In this document: piece after piece, positions 8,181-17,447 of the stretch
Position numbering within the stretch: the stretch's first letter is position 1
Layout of the letters: each line of letters begins with the position of its first letter
NCBI RefSeq assembly: GCF_020176715.1
Contig: NZ_JAIVMF010000023.1
Location: 1 to 39,164, forward strand
DNA: 39,164 nucleotides
Source of the DNA: Stappia stellulata
Lineage (GTDB): Bacteria > Pseudomonadota > Alphaproteobacteria > Rhizobiales > Stappiaceae
Reading direction: 5' to 3'
Made by a program: the position numbers and the translations under genes
Notes under the pieces: model-generated
What the model saw: only the letters and a program-made list of their open reading frames with translations
The model's database searches: none
Told to the model about the DNA's origin: nothing

Positions 8181-9179
8181 ATGACCCTTTTGACTTGGAA
8201 AAGCTGCATTGGCGGTGCGGCGATGCTTCTCGCCGCGAGCGGTGGTGGTCTTGCCGAGCCGGCGCTTGTCTATTCCGTCGGCGGCAAGTTCGACGGCTCC
8301 TTCAACGAGGCGGCCTACCGCGGCGCGGAGCGCTATGCATCGGAGACCGGCGACAGCTACCGCGACTTCGAGATCGCCCGCGACGCGGAGAGCCTGCAGG
8401 CCCTGCGCAATTTCGCAAGGCGCGGCGCCGATCCGATCGTCGCCATCGGCTTCAACCAGGCCTCCGCCGTGTCGGGTGCCGCCGCCGATTTCCCGAATGC
8501 CAATTTCGCCATCGTCGACATGGTCGTGGATGCGCCCAATGTGCGCTCCGTCGTCTTTCGCGAGCATGAGGGCGCCTATATCGCCGGCCTGCTGGCGGCG
8601 ATGGCGTCGAAGACCGGCACCATCGGCTTCGTCGGCGGCATGGATATTCCGATCATCCGCCGGTTTCTCTGCGGCTACCGCGAGGGCGCGGCGTCCGTCT
8701 CCGCCGATGTGCGGGTGATCTTCAACATGGCCGGCGACACGCCGGCGGCCTTCGCCGATCCCGCGCGCGGGGCGGAACTGGCGCGCAGCCAGATCGCGCG
8801 CGGCGCCGACGTGATCATCCAGGCGGCCGGCGGCACCGGCATCGGCGTGCTGCAGGAGGTGGCGGATGCCGGCAAGCTCGGCATCGGCACCGACAGCAAC
8901 CAGAACGGCCTGCACCCGGGCCGGGTGCTGACCTCGATCCGCAAGCGCATCGACACCGCCGTCTTCAACAACTTCATGGATGTGCGTGACGGCCGTTGGA
9001 CGCCGGGTGTGCAGGAACTGGGTCTGAAGGACGGCGGCATGGACTGGGTGCTGGACGCCGACAATCGCGCGCTGGTCACCCCCGCGATGGAGGCGGCGGC
9101 GCGCGACGCGCAGGCCGGCATCGCGGACGGGCGCATTTCGGTGCATGACACCATGCGCGACGGGGAGTGTCCGCTGTGA
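8181..9179 (+). CDS. BMP-family nucleoside ABC transporter substrate-binding protein (copy 2)
   Basis: 332 residues, roughly 60% identical by eye to the preceding protein across its whole length. Signal peptide ending near GGGLA (residue 25), again without lipobox. Conserved blocks: VGGKFDGSFNEAA, VAIGFNQ, GFVGGMDIP, QAAGGTGIGVLQ, GTDSNQN. The differences concentrate in pocket-flanking positions (for example YHAAGG becoming IQAAGG), suggesting a shifted ligand range after a tandem duplication. The stop codon overlaps the GTG start of the ATPase gene. Could alternatively be a low-expressed backup copy. Confidence 0.92.
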   Translation: MTLLTWKSCIGGAAMLLAASGGGLAEPALVYSVGGKFDGSFNEAAYRGAERYASETGDSYRDFEIARDAESLQALRNFARRGADPIVAIGFNQASAVSGAAADFPNANFAIVDMVVDAPNVRSVVFREHEGAYIAGLLAAMASKTGTIGFVGGMDIPIIRRFLCGYREGAASVSADVRVIFNMAGDTPAAFADPARGAELARSQIARGADVIIQAAGGTGIGVLQEVADAGKLGIGTDSNQNGLHPGRVLTSIRKRIDTAVFNNFMDVRDGRWTPGVQELGLKDGGMDWVLDADNRALVTPAMEAAARDAQAGIADGRISVHDTMRDGECPL

Positions 9180-10711
9180 GCGAGCAACTTGCCATCGAGC
9201 TGGAGGGCATCGACAAGCGGTTCGGTGCGGTTCAGGCCAACAAGGACATCAACCTCAAGGTCAAGAAGGGGTCGATCCACGGCATCGTCGGGGAAAACGG
9301 CGCCGGCAAGTCGACACTGATGTCGATCCTCTACGGGTTCTATCATGCCGACGGCGGCGAGATCCGCGTCGACGGCAAGACGGTGACGATCGCCTCCAGC
9401 CAGGCGGCGATCGCGCTCGGCATCGGCATGGTGCATCAGCATTTCATGCTGGTGGACAATTTCACCGTGCTGGAAAACGTCATTCTCGGGGCGGAGGGCG
9501 GCGCACGGCTGTCCGAGGGCATCGGCCGCGCGCGGGCCGAGTTGAAGCGGCTGGAAGCGGACTACGACCTCAAGGTCGACCCGGACGCCATCACCGGCGA
9601 TCTGCCGGTCGGGCTGCAGCAGCGGGTGGAAATTCTCAAGGCGCTGTTTCGCGGCGCCGACATTCTCATTCTCGACGAGCCGACCGGCGTGCTGACCCCG
9701 CCGGAGGCCGATCATCTCTTCCGCATCCTCCGGGTGCTGCGCGACGAGGGCAAGACCGTCCTTTTGATCACCCACAAGCTGCGCGAGATCATGGCCGTGA
9801 CCGACGAGGTCTCGGTCATGCGGCGCGGCGAGATGGTCGCAACCCGCGAGACGTCGAAGACCTCCATGGGCGAACTGGCCGAACTGATGGTCGGGCGGCG
9901 GGTCCTGCTGGACGTGGAAAAGACCCCGGCGCAACCGGGCGCCCCGCTCCTGAGCGTCGAGGGGCTGAACGTGCGCGACGCGCGCGGCGTCGATGTGGTC
10001 AAGGACGTCTCGTTTGAGGTGCGCGCCGGCGAGATCGTCGGCATCGCCGGCGTCTCCGGCAACGGCCAGTCGGAACTGCTGGAGGCGATTGCCGGCATCC
10101 GCCCGGCGCGGTCCGGTATCGTCACCATCGACGGCACCCGCATCGACCTTGCCGCCGCGCGGCGCGATCCGGCGGAAATCCGCTCCTATGGTCTCGCCCA
10201 TGTGCCGGAGGACCGGCACCGGATGGGGCTGGTGACGCGCTTCCACGAATACGAAAACGCCATCCTCGGCTATCATCGCGATCCCGCCTGCGGTCGCGGC
10301 GCCTTCCTCGATCTCGACGCCATCCGCGCCACCGCGCGCGCGGGCATCGAGAAATACGACATCCGCCCGCCCGACTGTTCGCTGAAGACGGCCAATTTCT
10401 CCGGCGGCAATCAGCAGAAGATCGTGCTGGCGCGCGAGATCGAGCGCGATCCGGCCGTGCTTCTGGTCGGCCAGCCGACGCGCGGCGTCGACATCGGCGC
10501 CATCGAGTTCATCCACAAGCGGCTCGTCGCGCTGCGCGACGCCGGCAAGGCGGTGCTGCTCGTCTCCGTCGAACTCGACGAGGTGCGCGCGCTCGCCGAC
10601 CGGGTGCTCGTCATGTTCGACGGCCGGGTGGTGGGCGAACGCGCGCCGGAGACGGCGGAAAGCGAACTGGGACTTCTCATGGCGGGTGCGACGCAGGAGG
10701 CGGCGGAATGA
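9176..10711 (+). CDS. Nucleoside ABC transporter, fused double ATP-binding subunit
   Basis: 511 residues with two ABC domains in one chain, as in the RbsA/NupO/YufO type. Domain 1: Walker A GENGAGKST (39-47), Q-loop MVHQHF, signature LPVGLQQR (143-150) in place of LSGGQ, Walker B ILILDEP. Domain 2: degenerate Walker A GVSGNGQSE (292-300), signature FSGGNQQK (408-415), and LLVGQPTRGVD where the catalytic Glu is replaced by Gln, so only one ATP site is likely to be fully competent, as usual for this family. The start is taken as GTG 9176, whose GTGA overlaps the upstream stop and has GGGGAG nine bases before it; a GTG at 9167 is possible. Confidence 0.93.
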   Translation: MSEQLAIELEGIDKRFGAVQANKDINLKVKKGSIHGIVGENGAGKSTLMSILYGFYHADGGEIRVDGKTVTIASSQAAIALGIGMVHQHFMLVDNFTVLENVILGAEGGARLSEGIGRARAELKRLEADYDLKVDPDAITGDLPVGLQQRVEILKALFRGADILILDEPTGVLTPPEADHLFRILRVLRDEGKTVLLITHKLREIMAVTDEVSVMRRGEMVATRETSKTSMGELAELMVGRRVLLDVEKTPAQPGAPLLSVEGLNVRDARGVDVVKDVSFEVRAGEIVGIAGVSGNGQSELLEAIAGIRPARSGIVTIDGTRIDLAAARRDPAEIRSYGLAHVPEDRHRMGLVTRFHEYENAILGYHRDPACGRGAFLDLDAIRATARAGIEKYDIRPPDCSLKTANFSGGNQQKIVLAREIERDPAVLLVGQPTRGVDIGAIEFIHKRLVALRDAGKAVLLVSVELDEVRALADRVLVMFDGRVVGERAPETAESELGLLMAGATQEAAE

Positions 10712-11814
10712 CGGCGGGTCAGATGCCGCGCTGGGCGGATTACATTCTCATGCCGGCGATCAACGTGGCGGCGGCCTTCTTCGTCTCCGGCCTCGTGGTG
10801 CTGGCGATCGGCGAGAACCCGATCGATGCGGTGCGCATTCTGGTGTGGGGCGCCTTCGGCTGGAACGAGGGCATCGGCTTCACGCTGTTCTACGCCACCA
10901 ATTTCATCTTCACCGGTCTTGCCGTGGCGGTCGCATTTCATGCGAGCCTGTTCAACATCGGCGGCGAGGGACAGGCCTATATCGGCGGGCTCGGCGTCGC
11001 CTTCGCCTGTCTGGCGCTCGACCGCTTCGTGCCCTGGTGGGTGACCTTGCCCTTTGCCGTTGCGGGGGCCGCCGCCTTCGGCGCGGCCTGGGCCTATATT
11101 CCGGCCGTGCTTCAGGCCAAGCGCGGCAGCCATGTCGTCATCACCACCATCATGTTCAACTTCATCGCCGCCTCGCTGATGGTCTATCTGCTCGTCAACG
11201 TGATGGCGAAGGAAGGCTCGATGCAGCCGGAAACCCGCACCTTCGAGGAGGGCGGACGGCTTCCCCTGCTGGATACAATCCTGCCCGGCGTCGATTTCGG
11301 CTCCGCGCCGGCCAATCTCTCCTTCGTGCTGGCGCTTCTCGCCTGCGTCTTCACCTGGGTGCTGATCTGGCGCACCAAGCTCGGCTACGAGATCCGCACC
11401 TTCGGCGCCAACCAGACGGCGGCGATCTACGCCGGCATCTCGCCCGTGCGCATCACCGTCATCACCATGCTGATTTCCGGAGCCATGGCCGGCATGATGG
11501 CGGTCAACGAGATCATGGGGTCGCAGCACCGGCTGCTGATCGAGTTCGTTTCCGGCTACGGTTTCGTCGGCATTGCCGTGGCGCTGATGGGGCGCTCGCA
11601 TCCGCTCGGCATTCTCTTTGCCGCGCTGCTGTTCGGCATGCTCTACCAGGGCGGCGCCGAGCTTGCCTTCGAGATGCCGGCGATCACCCGCGACATGATC
11701 GTGGTGATCCAGGCGCTGGTGATCCTCTTCGCCGGCGCGCTGGAGCATATGTTCCGCCCCGCCCTCATCAAGCTGTTCGGTGTGCTCTCCGCGCCGGCCA
11801 CGCGACCGGCCTGA
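10708..11814 (+). CDS. Nucleoside ABC transporter permease 1 (YufP/NupP-like)
   Basis: 368 residues, hydrophobic throughout with about nine membrane segments, of the BPD_transp_2 branched-chain/ribose permease family. Recognisable blocks are FNIGGEGQAYIG near residue 90 and EIRTFGANQTAAIYAGIS near 230, the coupling-helix region shared by permeases that work with BMP-type binding proteins. Its ATG overlaps the ATPase stop as ATGA. Forms the membrane channel together with the next gene. Confidence 0.92.
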   Translation: MTAGQMPRWADYILMPAINVAAAFFVSGLVVLAIGENPIDAVRILVWGAFGWNEGIGFTLFYATNFIFTGLAVAVAFHASLFNIGGEGQAYIGGLGVAFACLALDRFVPWWVTLPFAVAGAAAFGAAWAYIPAVLQAKRGSHVVITTIMFNFIAASLMVYLLVNVMAKEGSMQPETRTFEEGGRLPLLDTILPGVDFGSAPANLSFVLALLACVFTWVLIWRTKLGYEIRTFGANQTAAIYAGISPVRITVITMLISGAMAGMMAVNEIMGSQHRLLIEFVSGYGFVGIAVALMGRSHPLGILFAALLFGMLYQGGAELAFEMPAITRDMIVVIQALVILFAGALEHMFRPALIKLFGVLSAPATRPA

Positions 11815-11826
11815 GGAGCACCGCCA

Positions 11827-12795
11827 ATGTTCGACACGCTGATCCTCATTCTCGACAGCACGGTGCGGCTCTCCACGCCGTTGTTGCTGGCCGCCCTTGC
11901 CGGACTTTACTCGGAGCGCTCCGGCGTCTTCGACATCGGCCTTGAGGGCAAGATGCTGGGCGCGGCCTTTGCCGCCGGCGCCGCCGCCGCCGTCACCGGT
12001 TCCGCCTGGATCGGTCTGGGGGCCGGCATTCTGGTGTCCATCGCGCTTGCGCTTGTGCACGGGTTTGCCTGCATCACCCACCGTGGCAACCAGATCGTCT
12101 CCGGCGTGGCGATCAACTTCCTCGCCATCGGCCTGACGGCGTTGCTCGGCCAGGACTGGTTCCGCCAGGGCGGGCGCACGCCGCCGGTCACCGGCGATGC
12201 GCGCTTCGAGACCCTGGTCTTGCCCTTCGCCGATGCCTTGCGCGAGGTTCCGGTGATCGGCGGGATCTATTCCGAGCTTCTGTCCGGCCACAACGTCCTG
12301 GTCTACATCGCGTTTCTCGCCGTGCCCTTCACTTGGTGGGTGCTGTTTCGCACCCGTTTCGGCCTGCGCCTGCGCGCCGTCGGCGAAAACCCGGCCGCCG
12401 TCGACACCGCCGGCATCTCCGTCACCTGGCTGCGCTACCGCGCGGTGATCTGCACCGGCATCCTGTGCGGCATCGCCGGGGCCTATCTGTCGGTGGCGCA
12501 ATCGGCGGGCTTCATCAAGGACATGACCGCGGGCAAGGGCTTCATTGCGCTCGCCGCGCTGATCTTCGCCAAGTGGAAGCCGGTGCCGGTGATGTTCGCC
12601 TGTCTGCTCTTCGGTTTCCTCGATGCGGTGGCGATCCGCCTGCAGGGACAGCAGGTGCCCGGCATCGGCGAAGTGCCGGTGCAGGCGATCCAGGCGCTCC
12701 CCTATATCCTGACCGTGGTGCTGCTGGCCGGCTTCATCGGCCGGGCCGTCCCGCCCAAGGCCGGCGGCACGGCCTATGTCAAGGAACGCTCATGA
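11827..12795 (+). CDS. Nucleoside ABC transporter permease 2 (YufQ/NupQ-like)
   Basis: 322 residues, eight or nine membrane segments, same family as the preceding permease but shorter. The family blocks SGVFDIGLEGKMLGAA and LRAVGENPAAVDTAGIS are present. GAGGAG lies eight bases upstream of the ATG at 11827. The stop overlaps the start of cdd, tying transport directly to catabolism and supporting cytidine/deoxycytidine among the imported substrates. Confidence 0.92.
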   Translation: MFDTLILILDSTVRLSTPLLLAALAGLYSERSGVFDIGLEGKMLGAAFAAGAAAAVTGSAWIGLGAGILVSIALALVHGFACITHRGNQIVSGVAINFLAIGLTALLGQDWFRQGGRTPPVTGDARFETLVLPFADALREVPVIGGIYSELLSGHNVLVYIAFLAVPFTWWVLFRTRFGLRLRAVGENPAAVDTAGISVTWLRYRAVICTGILCGIAGAYLSVAQSAGFIKDMTAGKGFIALAALIFAKWKPVPVMFACLLFGFLDAVAIRLQGQQVPGIGEVPVQAIQALPYILTVVLLAGFIGRAVPPKAGGTAYVKERS

Positions 12796-13199
12796 GCCGT
12801 TTCGACGACCTCTTCGCCGCCGCGCGTGCGGCGCGCGACAATGCCTATGCCGGATATTCCGGCTTTGCCGTCGGCGCGGCGGTTCTGACCGACGACGGAC
12901 GGATCTTCGCCGGCAGCAATGTCGAAAACGCCAGCTTCCCGGAAGGCTGGTGCGCGGAGACGACGGCGCTGGGCGCCATGGTTGCCGCCGGCGGCCGCCG
13001 GGTGGTGGAGGTGGTGGTGACGGCCGATGCCGCCCTTTGCACGCCCTGCGGCGGCTGCCGCCAGCGGCTCGCCGAGTTCGCAGGCGATGACACGCCGGTG
13101 CATATCTGCAATGCCACTGCCTTGCGCCGGACCTTCCGTCTCGACGAGTTGCTGCCGGCGAAATTCGAACTGCATGAACGAAAGGACACCGCGTCATGA
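12792..13199 (+). CDS. cdd: Cytidine deaminase
   Basis: 135 residues, the short homotetrameric form. It deaminates cytidine and deoxycytidine to uridine and deoxyuridine. The zinc site is complete: Cys54 in WCAET with catalytic Glu56, and Cys86/Cys89 in the PCGGCRQ motif. The substrate-binding FAVGAAV and GSNVENAS segments are at 25-31 and 41-48. Both ends overlap neighbours by ATGA (permease upstream, punA downstream). It feeds deaminated pyrimidine nucleosides to DeoA. Confidence 0.96.
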   Translation: MSRFDDLFAAARAARDNAYAGYSGFAVGAAVLTDDGRIFAGSNVENASFPEGWCAETTALGAMVAAGGRRVVEVVVTADAALCTPCGGCRQRLAEFAGDDTPVHICNATALRRTFRLDELLPAKFELHERKDTAS

Positions 13200-14008
13200 G
13201 CGGCTATGGACGCGAATGCGCCGAACAGGTCCGCGCCGCGCGCCCGGGCACCTACCGTCTCGGCATGGTGCTGGGCTCCGGTCTCGGCGCGCTCGCCGAC
13301 GAGATCGAGGACGCCGTGCGCCTTCCTTACGCGCGGCTTTCGGGCTTTCCGGTGTCCTCCGTCTCCTCGCATGGCAGCGAGATCGTGGCCGGAACGCTCT
13401 CCGGCGTTCCCGTCGTCGTCCTGTCGGGGCGCGCGCATTACTACGAGAGCGGCAAGGCGGACGTGATGCGCACGCCGCTGGAGACGCTAAGGGAGCTTGG
13501 CTGCGACACGCTGCTCCTGACCAACGCGGCCGGAAGCCTGCGCGAGGACCTCGCGCCCGGAACGCCGATGCTGATTTCCGACCACATCAACTGGTCCGGT
13601 CTCAATCCCCTGATCGGCGAGGAAAGCGAGGCGCGCTTTCTCGACATGAGCGCGGCCTATGACCCTGAGCTGCGCGCCCGGCTTGCGGCCCTTGCGAAAG
13701 ACGCCGGCATCACGGTGGGCGAGGGCGTCTACATGTGGTTTTCCGGCCCCTCCTTCGAGACGCCGGCGGAAATCCGCATGGCGCGGGGACTGGGCGCGGA
13801 TGCGGTCGGCATGTCGACGGTGCCGGAGGTGATTCTGGCCCGCTTCATGGGCTTTCGGGTCGCGGCGATTTCGACGATCACCAACTATGGCGCCGGCCTG
13901 CAGGCGCATGCGTTGTCCCATGCCGAGACCAAGGCGACCGCATTGACCGCGGTCGATGCTCTGAAGACGCTGATCCGGCGTTTCGTGAAGGATCTTGCCG
14001 ATGACTGA
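13196..14008 (+). CDS. punA: Purine nucleoside phosphorylase (trimeric PunA family)
   Basis: 270 residues. Catalyses phosphorolysis of purine (deoxy)nucleosides to the free base and (deoxy)ribose-1-phosphate. Motifs of the low-molecular-mass trimeric class: GSGLG (27-31), GRAHYYE (78-84), TNAAGSL (109-115), SGPSFETPAEI (183-193) and GMSTVPE (205-211). Asn230 in TITNYGAG lies where the purine-contacting Asn of the human enzyme sits, which usually indicates 6-oxopurine (inosine/guanosine) preference. Adenosine deaminase later in the operon would convert adenosine to inosine for it. Confidence 0.94.
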   Translation: MSGYGRECAEQVRAARPGTYRLGMVLGSGLGALADEIEDAVRLPYARLSGFPVSSVSSHGSEIVAGTLSGVPVVVLSGRAHYYESGKADVMRTPLETLRELGCDTLLLTNAAGSLREDLAPGTPMLISDHINWSGLNPLIGEESEARFLDMSAAYDPELRARLAALAKDAGITVGEGVYMWFSGPSFETPAEIRMARGLGADAVGMSTVPEVILARFMGFRVAAISTITNYGAGLQAHALSHAETKATALTAVDALKTLIRRFVKDLADD

Positions 14009-14801
14009 GATGACTGCCGCAGAAACAGCCGCTGCGACCGCCGCACGCGCCCTGCCGCTGGTCGACCTGACCAATCTGGACGATGGTTGCCAGGCGACTG
14101 ACATCGATGCGCTGTGCAAGCGTGCCGTCACGCCGCACGGGCCGGTCGCCGCCGTCTGCATCTGGCCGCGCTTCGTCGGCCAGGCGGCGGCAGCGCTTGC
14201 CGGTACCGGCGTCCGGGTGGCGACGGTGGTGAATTTTCCGCAAGGCGGCGACGAGACGCTGAAGGTCGTTGCCGAAACGCGGCAGGCGGTCGCCGACGGC
14301 GCCGACGAGATCGACCTGGTCATGGCCTATCGCGCCTTCGTCGCCGGACGCCGCGGCTTTGCCGAGGAGCAGATCCGCCGGGTGCGCGCGGCCTGCCCGG
14401 AGGCGACGCTGAAGGTCATTCTGGAAACCGGCGAGATCGGCGATCCGCTGCTGATCCACGCGGCCTCCAATGTCGCGATCGGCGCCGGCGCCGATTTCAT
14501 CAAGACCTCCACCGGCAAGGTTGCGGTCAACGCGACGCTGGAGGCGGCCGAAATCATGCTGACCCTGATCGAGGAAGTGCGCCGCGACAGTCTGATGGAG
14601 ATCGGCTTCAAGCCGGCCGGCGGCATTCGCACCGTCGAGGACGCAAGCGCCTATCTTGCGCTCGCCGACCGGATTCTCGGGCCGAACTGGGTGTCGGCGG
14701 CAAGCTTCCGTTTCGGCGCGAGCGGACTGCTCGATGCGCTGCTGGCAGCCCTTGGCGATCCGCCAGACGACGGGCCGATCCCCCTCAAGGCAGGATATTG
14801 A
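14001..14801 (+). CDS. deoC: Deoxyribose-phosphate aldolase
   Basis: 266 residues, E. coli-type class I aldolase splitting 2-deoxyribose-5-phosphate into acetaldehyde and glyceraldehyde-3-phosphate. The Schiff-base lysine is Lys168 in DFIKTSTGK; the proton-relay Lys204 is in GFKPAGGIR, and Asp105 sits in EIDLV. Start at 14001 (AAGGA eight bases upstream, eight-base overlap with punA) is favoured; an ATG at 14010 is a possible alternative. The deoC-deoA-deoB order completes the deoxyribose pathway. Confidence 0.95.
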   Translation: MTEMTAAETAAATAARALPLVDLTNLDDGCQATDIDALCKRAVTPHGPVAAVCIWPRFVGQAAAALAGTGVRVATVVNFPQGGDETLKVVAETRQAVADGADEIDLVMAYRAFVAGRRGFAEEQIRRVRAACPEATLKVILETGEIGDPLLIHAASNVAIGAGADFIKTSTGKVAVNATLEAAEIMLTLIEEVRRDSLMEIGFKPAGGIRTVEDASAYLALADRILGPNWVSAASFRFGASGLLDALLAALGDPPDDGPIPLKAGY

Positions 14802-14806
14802 CCGCG

Positions 14807-16129
14807 ATGCTCGCACAGGAACTCATCCGCAAGAAACGCGACGGCGGCACGCTGGATGCCGAGGAGATCGGTTTTTTCGTCAAGGGGCTGGTCGACGGAT
14901 CGGTCACCGACGCGCAGGTCTCCGCGCTGGCGATGGCGATCATCTTCCGCAAGCTTTCCGCCGACGAACGCGTGGCGCTGACGCTCGCCATGCGTGACAG
15001 CGGCACCGTGCTCGACTGGTCCGACCTCGACCGGCCGGTGGTCGACAAGCATTCCACCGGTGGCGTCGGCGACAATGTGTCCCTGATGCTGGCGCCGGCG
15101 CTGGCCGCCTGCGGCGCGGCCGTGCCGATGATTTCCGGGCGCGGGCTTGGCCACACCGGCGGCACGCTCGACAAGTTCGACAGCATTCCGGGCTATGTGA
15201 CGCAGCCCGACAATGCGCTGTTTCGCAAGGTGGTGGCCGACGTCGGCTGCGCGATCATCGGGCAGACCGCCGATCTCGCCCCGGCGGACAAGCGCTTCTA
15301 CGGGATCCGCGATGTTACCGGGACTGTGGAGAGCGTCGACCTGATCACCGCGTCGATCCTGTCGAAGAAGCTCGCCGCCGGGCTTCAGGGGTTGGTGCTC
15401 GACGTCAAATGGGGCAGCGGCGCCTTCATGGCGACGCTGGAGGAGGCGATGGCACTCGCCGAAAGCCTCGTCGCCGTCGCCAATGGCGCGGGCTGCCGCA
15501 CCACCGCACTCCTGACCGACATGAACGAGCCGCTGGCCTCTGCCGCCGGCAACGCGCTGGAAGTGCGCAATGCGGCCGATTTCCTGACCGGTCGTGCCAT
15601 CGACAACCGCCTCTATGACGTCACCGTGGAGCTTGGCGGCGAGGCGCTGGTGACTGCGGGCCTCGCGCCCGACCGGGCGGCGGGCGCCGATGCGATGCGC
15701 AAGGTCTTTGGCAGCGGCGCTGCGGCCGAGCATTTCGCCCGCATGGTCACGGCACTTGGCGGTCCGGCGGATTTTTTGGAAAAATACGAGGCCTATCTGC
15801 CCTCCGCTCCGGTGGAGCGGGCGATCTATCCGGCGGAGGCCGGGACGGTTCTCTGCGTCGATGCGCGCGCCATCGGCGTTGCCGTGGTGGAGCTTGGCGG
15901 CGGGCGTCGGCGTCCCGAGGATACGATCGACCCGGCCGTCGGGCTGGAGCATCTGGCGGGCGTCGGACATTCCGTCGACAGCGACGCGCCGCTCGCCATC
16001 GTCCATGCCGCCGACGAGGCGGCTGCGGCGCGTGCGACGGAGATCGTGCAGAAAGCCTATCGCGTCGGTGCGCCGTCCCAGGTGGAGGACAGGCCGGTGA
16101 TTGCCGGGCGGGTCGGTCCGTCGGGTTGA
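14807..16129 (+). CDS. deoA: Thymidine phosphorylase
   Basis: 440 residues, the usual size for DeoA. Converts thymidine and deoxyuridine to base plus deoxyribose-1-phosphate. Phosphate-binding KHSTGGVGD is at 81-89, and the family signature SGRGLGHTGGTLDK at 110-123. The three domains (alpha bundle, glycosyltransferase-like core, C-terminal PYNP domain) are intact. A much longer open frame runs upstream, but that part is the shadow of deoC; the ATG at 14807 lies five bases after the deoC stop with AAGGCAGGA ahead. Confidence 0.95.
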   Translation: MLAQELIRKKRDGGTLDAEEIGFFVKGLVDGSVTDAQVSALAMAIIFRKLSADERVALTLAMRDSGTVLDWSDLDRPVVDKHSTGGVGDNVSLMLAPALAACGAAVPMISGRGLGHTGGTLDKFDSIPGYVTQPDNALFRKVVADVGCAIIGQTADLAPADKRFYGIRDVTGTVESVDLITASILSKKLAAGLQGLVLDVKWGSGAFMATLEEAMALAESLVAVANGAGCRTTALLTDMNEPLASAAGNALEVRNAADFLTGRAIDNRLYDVTVELGGEALVTAGLAPDRAAGADAMRKVFGSGAAAEHFARMVTALGGPADFLEKYEAYLPSAPVERAIYPAEAGTVLCVDARAIGVAVVELGGGRRRPEDTIDPAVGLEHLAGVGHSVDSDAPLAIVHAADEAAAARATEIVQKAYRVGAPSQVEDRPVIAGRVGPSG

Positions 16130-16146
16130 TCGTTCGAACAACGAAA

Positions 16147-16177
16147 GACGGGACAAACCCGTCAGACTGCTGACAAA
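16147..16177 (+). repeat. Hairpin and 16-base repeat between deoA and deoB
   Basis: GACGGG (16147-16152) pairs with CCCGTC (16158-16163), overlapping GTCAG-ACTG-CTGAC (16161-16174). The 16-base word at 16162-16177 recurs exactly at 39047-39062. This is the only clear structured interruption within the tightly overlapping middle part of the operon and precedes the deoB ribosome-binding site (GAGG at 16178-16182). Confidence 0.55.
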
Positions 16178-16188
16178 GAGGAAACCCC

Positions 16189-17409
16189 ATGGCCCGCGCA
16201 ATCCTGTGCGTATTGGACAGTTTCGGCATCGGCGGGGCTCCGGATGCGGCAAGCTTCGGCGACGAGGGCGCGAATACGCTCGGCCATATCGCCGCTGCCT
16301 GCGCCACCGGCGCGGCGGATCGCGACGGCCTGCGCAAGGGTCCGCTCGCGCTTCCCAACATGACGCGGCTGGGTCTGGCCCGTGCGGCACTTCTGGCGAG
16401 CGGCACCGCACCCGCCGGCCTCGATGTGGGTGTGGAGCCCGAGGGTGTCTGGGGCGCGGCGAGCGAGACCTCGCACGGCAAGGACACGCCCTCCGGCCAC
16501 TGGGAAATCGCCGGCGTGCCGGTCACCTTCGACTGGGGCTATTTCCCTGACACCGAACCGGCCTTTCCGGCCGAACTGACCCGCGCGATTGTCGACAAGG
16601 GCGGCCTGCCCGGGATCCTTGGCGACAAACATGCCTCCGGAACGGTGATCATCGCCGAACTCGGCGAGGACCACATCGCGACCGGCAAGCCGATCTGCTA
16701 CACGAGCGGCGATTCCGTCTTCCAGATCGCGGCGCATGAGACCCATTTCGGGCTGGAGCGTCTCTATGCGCTCTGCGAGACCGTGCGCGACCTGGTCGAT
16801 CCCTACAACATCGGCCGGGTGATCGCGCGGCCCTTCGTCGGCGAGACGGCCGAGACCTTCGAGCGCACGGCGAACCGGCGGGATTACTCTGTCCTGCCGC
16901 CCGAACCGACGCTGCTCGACCGGGTGGTGGAGGCCGGTCGCCGGACGCATACGGTCGGCAAGATCGCGGATATCTTCGCGCATCAGGGGATCTCCACGGT
17001 GCGCAAGGCCGCCGGCAACATGGCGCTTTTCGACAAGACGCTGGAGGCGATGGAGGAGGCCGGCGACGGCGATCTCGTCTTCGTCAATTTCATCGATTTC
17101 GACAGCCTGTTCGGCCACCGCCGCGATGTCGCCGGCTATGCCGCAGCCCTTGAGGCGCTGGACGCCCGCCTGCCGGAACTGCTGGCGCGGCTGAAGCCCG
17201 GCGACCTGCTGCTTCTCACCGCCGATCACGGCTGCGACCCGACCTGGCGCGGCACGGATCACACCCGCGAGCGCATTCCGGTGATCGGCACGGGGCCCGG
17301 CATCCCGGCAACCGCCATCGGCGTGCGCGCGACCTTCGCCGACATCGGCGAGACGCTGGCCGCGCATCTGGGTCTGGCGCCGGGCCGGCACGGACAGGGG
17401 TTCCTGTAA
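16189..17409 (+). CDS. deoB: Phosphopentomutase
   Basis: 406 residues. Interconverts (deoxy)ribose-1-phosphate and the 5-phosphates, linking the phosphorylases to DeoC and the pentose phosphate pathway. It belongs to the alkaline-phosphatase fold: metal-binding Asp10 in CVLDSFGIG, the phosphorylated Thr100 within [10 protein letters not shown] (97-106), and the C-terminal [17 protein letters not shown] metal site near 345. AAAGAGG precedes the ATG. It follows the hairpin/repeat at 16147-16177. Confidence 0.95.
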   Translation: MARAILCVLDSFGIGGAPDAASFGDEGANTLGHIAAACATGAADRDGLRKGPLALPNMTRLGLARAALLASGTAPAGLDVGVEPEGVWGAASETSHGKDTPSGHWEIAGVPVTFDWGYFPDTEPAFPAELTRAIVDKGGLPGILGDKHASGTVIIAELGEDHIATGKPICYTSGDSVFQIAAHETHFGLERLYALCETVRDLVDPYNIGRVIARPFVGETAETFERTANRRDYSVLPPEPTLLDRVVEAGRRTHTVGKIADIFAHQGISTVRKAAGNMALFDKTLEAMEEAGDGDLVFVNFIDFDSLFGHRRDVAGYAAALEALDARLPELLARLKPGDLLLLTADHGCDPTWRGTDHTRERIPVIGTGPGIPATAIGVRATFADIGETLAAHLGLAPGRHGQGFL

Positions 17410-17447
17410 ACGACGACGCGTCTCCCAGACATGACAAGGACGGATGA

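Noticed and set aside
6993-9146. 717-residue minus-strand open frame opposite the binding-protein genes
   Set aside because: The translation is a His/Asp/Gly-rich shadow of two clear BMP genes and shows internal repetition only because those genes are duplicated.
10411-12501. 696-residue minus-strand open frame opposite the transporter genes
   Set aside because: Low-complexity His/Asp/Gly-rich shadow with no domain; the plus-strand permease genes explain the region.
14114-14806. N-terminal extension of deoA by 231 codons
   Set aside because: This part is another frame of deoC; DeoA proteins begin at the ATG at 14807, which has its own ribosome-binding site.
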